This document shows, piece after piece, positions 63,780 to 64,000 of a DNA stretch of 64,000 bases. Numbering within the stretch: the stretch's first letter is position 1; every line of letters starts with the position of its first letter. The notes beneath the pieces were generated by a model, which had not been told where the DNA came from, made no database searches, and saw only the letters and a program-made list of their open reading frames with translations. Both the position numbers and the translations under genes were made by a program. Origin of the DNA: a virus. The stretch lies in IMG/VR virus record IMGVR_UViG_3300021130_000224, positions 44,422 through 108,421 of that record; one strand, 5' to 3'.

Positions 63780-64000
63780 TTAATTTTCTATAGGCATGTA
63801 CAATATGTCCTCTATTCTTTCTTTCAGCTCCTTGGTTAATTCTTTCTCTCTATAAATGGATTCAAATAATTTTTTTGCTTCTTCTATCCACTTATTCTCT
63901 ACAGGTGGTACAGGTACTTCCATTAAACCTATTAATACATCATCGTTTTCTGTTACAAATTCATTAAGTTTATCTGCTACAGGTTTTGATGTTGTAGTAT
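63780..64000 (-). CDS. Partial gene running off the right edge (C-terminal 73 residues)
   Basis: A frame without stops runs from the right edge to a TAA at 63780-63782. The visible sequence contains KLNEFVTENDDVLIGLMEVPVPPVENKWIEEAKKL and then a Lys/Glu-rich helix, ending DILYMPIEN. The start lies outside the window. Too little is seen to assign a function. Confidence 0.6.
   Translation of the reverse strand, partial: TTTSKPVADKLNEFVTENDDVLIGLMEVPVPPVENKWIEEAKKLFESIYREKELTKELKERIEDILYMPIEN

Noticed and set aside
39000-64000. Apparent excess of CTCAAGGT/ATCAAGGT across the window
   Set aside because: Seen at many places (for example 41896, 49236, 52343, 58396), but in coding sequence it reads as common codon pairs (CTT GAG, CTT GAT or CAA GGT), and I cannot count it against expectation.
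1-64000. Alternative genetic code (TAG or TGA recoding) as found in some crAss-like phages
   Set aside because: All long frames end normally, TAG and TGA serve as stops, and very long frames (5251 aa) are intact in the standard code.

Overview
The window is a contiguous piece of a tailed-phage genome of the crAss-like type (order Crassvirales, phages of Bacteroidota). This assignment comes from my reading of gene content and order, not from a database search. The main evidence is a giant virion-type polyprotein with the DxDxD signature of crAss-like RNA polymerase, flanked by other very large virion proteins. A second, oppositely oriented block carries a family B DNA polymerase, DnaB-like helicase, DnaG-like primase, RecA, a Sak4-like ATPase, an SSB-like protein, uracil-DNA glycosylase and RepL-like winged-helix proteins. 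The DNA is AT-rich, coding is dense, Shine-Dalgarno sequences are weak and the standard code works throughout. I saw no tRNA, rRNA, CRISPR array or insertion sequence.

Positions 1-39416 are coded on the + strand. They hold a virion protein cut by the left edge, three probable virion/ejected proteins (818, 1250 and 899 aa), and a 5251-aa polyprotein. The polyprotein has a zincin motif near residue 2351, the RNAP motif at residues 3853-3857, a YpsA/SLOG-like region at about 4890-5050 and a NADAR domain at about 5087-5225. A three-gene cassette follows: a short M20/M28-like metallopeptidase, an ATP-grasp enzyme and a 129-aa protein. Next is an 1835-aa virion polyprotein with histidine-phosphatase motifs in reversed order and a PD-(D/E)XK nuclease domain. 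The block ends with small beta-rich proteins, a glycosyltransferase and membrane/spanin-like genes.

Positions 39388-64000 are coded on the - strand and converge on the first block with a 29-bp tail-to-tail overlap. In transcription order (right to left) they hold a DUF6378-like protein, DNA polymerase B, a probable helicase partner, the DnaB-like helicase, the Sak4-like ATPase and the SSB-like protein. Then come a cluster of tightly packed small acidic proteins including the primase, a DUF932-like gene, UDG, more small proteins, two RepL-like genes each next to a repeat-rich intergenic region, a MazG-like pyrophosphohydrolase, exonucleases, RecA, an OB-fold/J-domain fusion and an HNH protein.

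Two genes are split by group I introns whose exact ends I could place from reading-frame restoration, perfect P1 helices with the splice-site U.G pair, and shared P7-type core sequences. polB is interrupted inside motif A by a 938-nt intron carrying a GIY-YIG endonuclease. The DUF932-like gene is interrupted by a 296-nt intron with no ORF.

The most unusual signal is the set of domains joined to the probably virion-borne proteins: NADAR, SLOG-like, permuted histidine phosphatase, PD-(D/E)XK nuclease, and a possible ADP-ribosyltransferase-like fold in the 818-aa protein. They suggest, as inference only, that the phage delivers an NAD/ADP-ribose and nucleotide-related enzyme kit together with its RNA polymerase.
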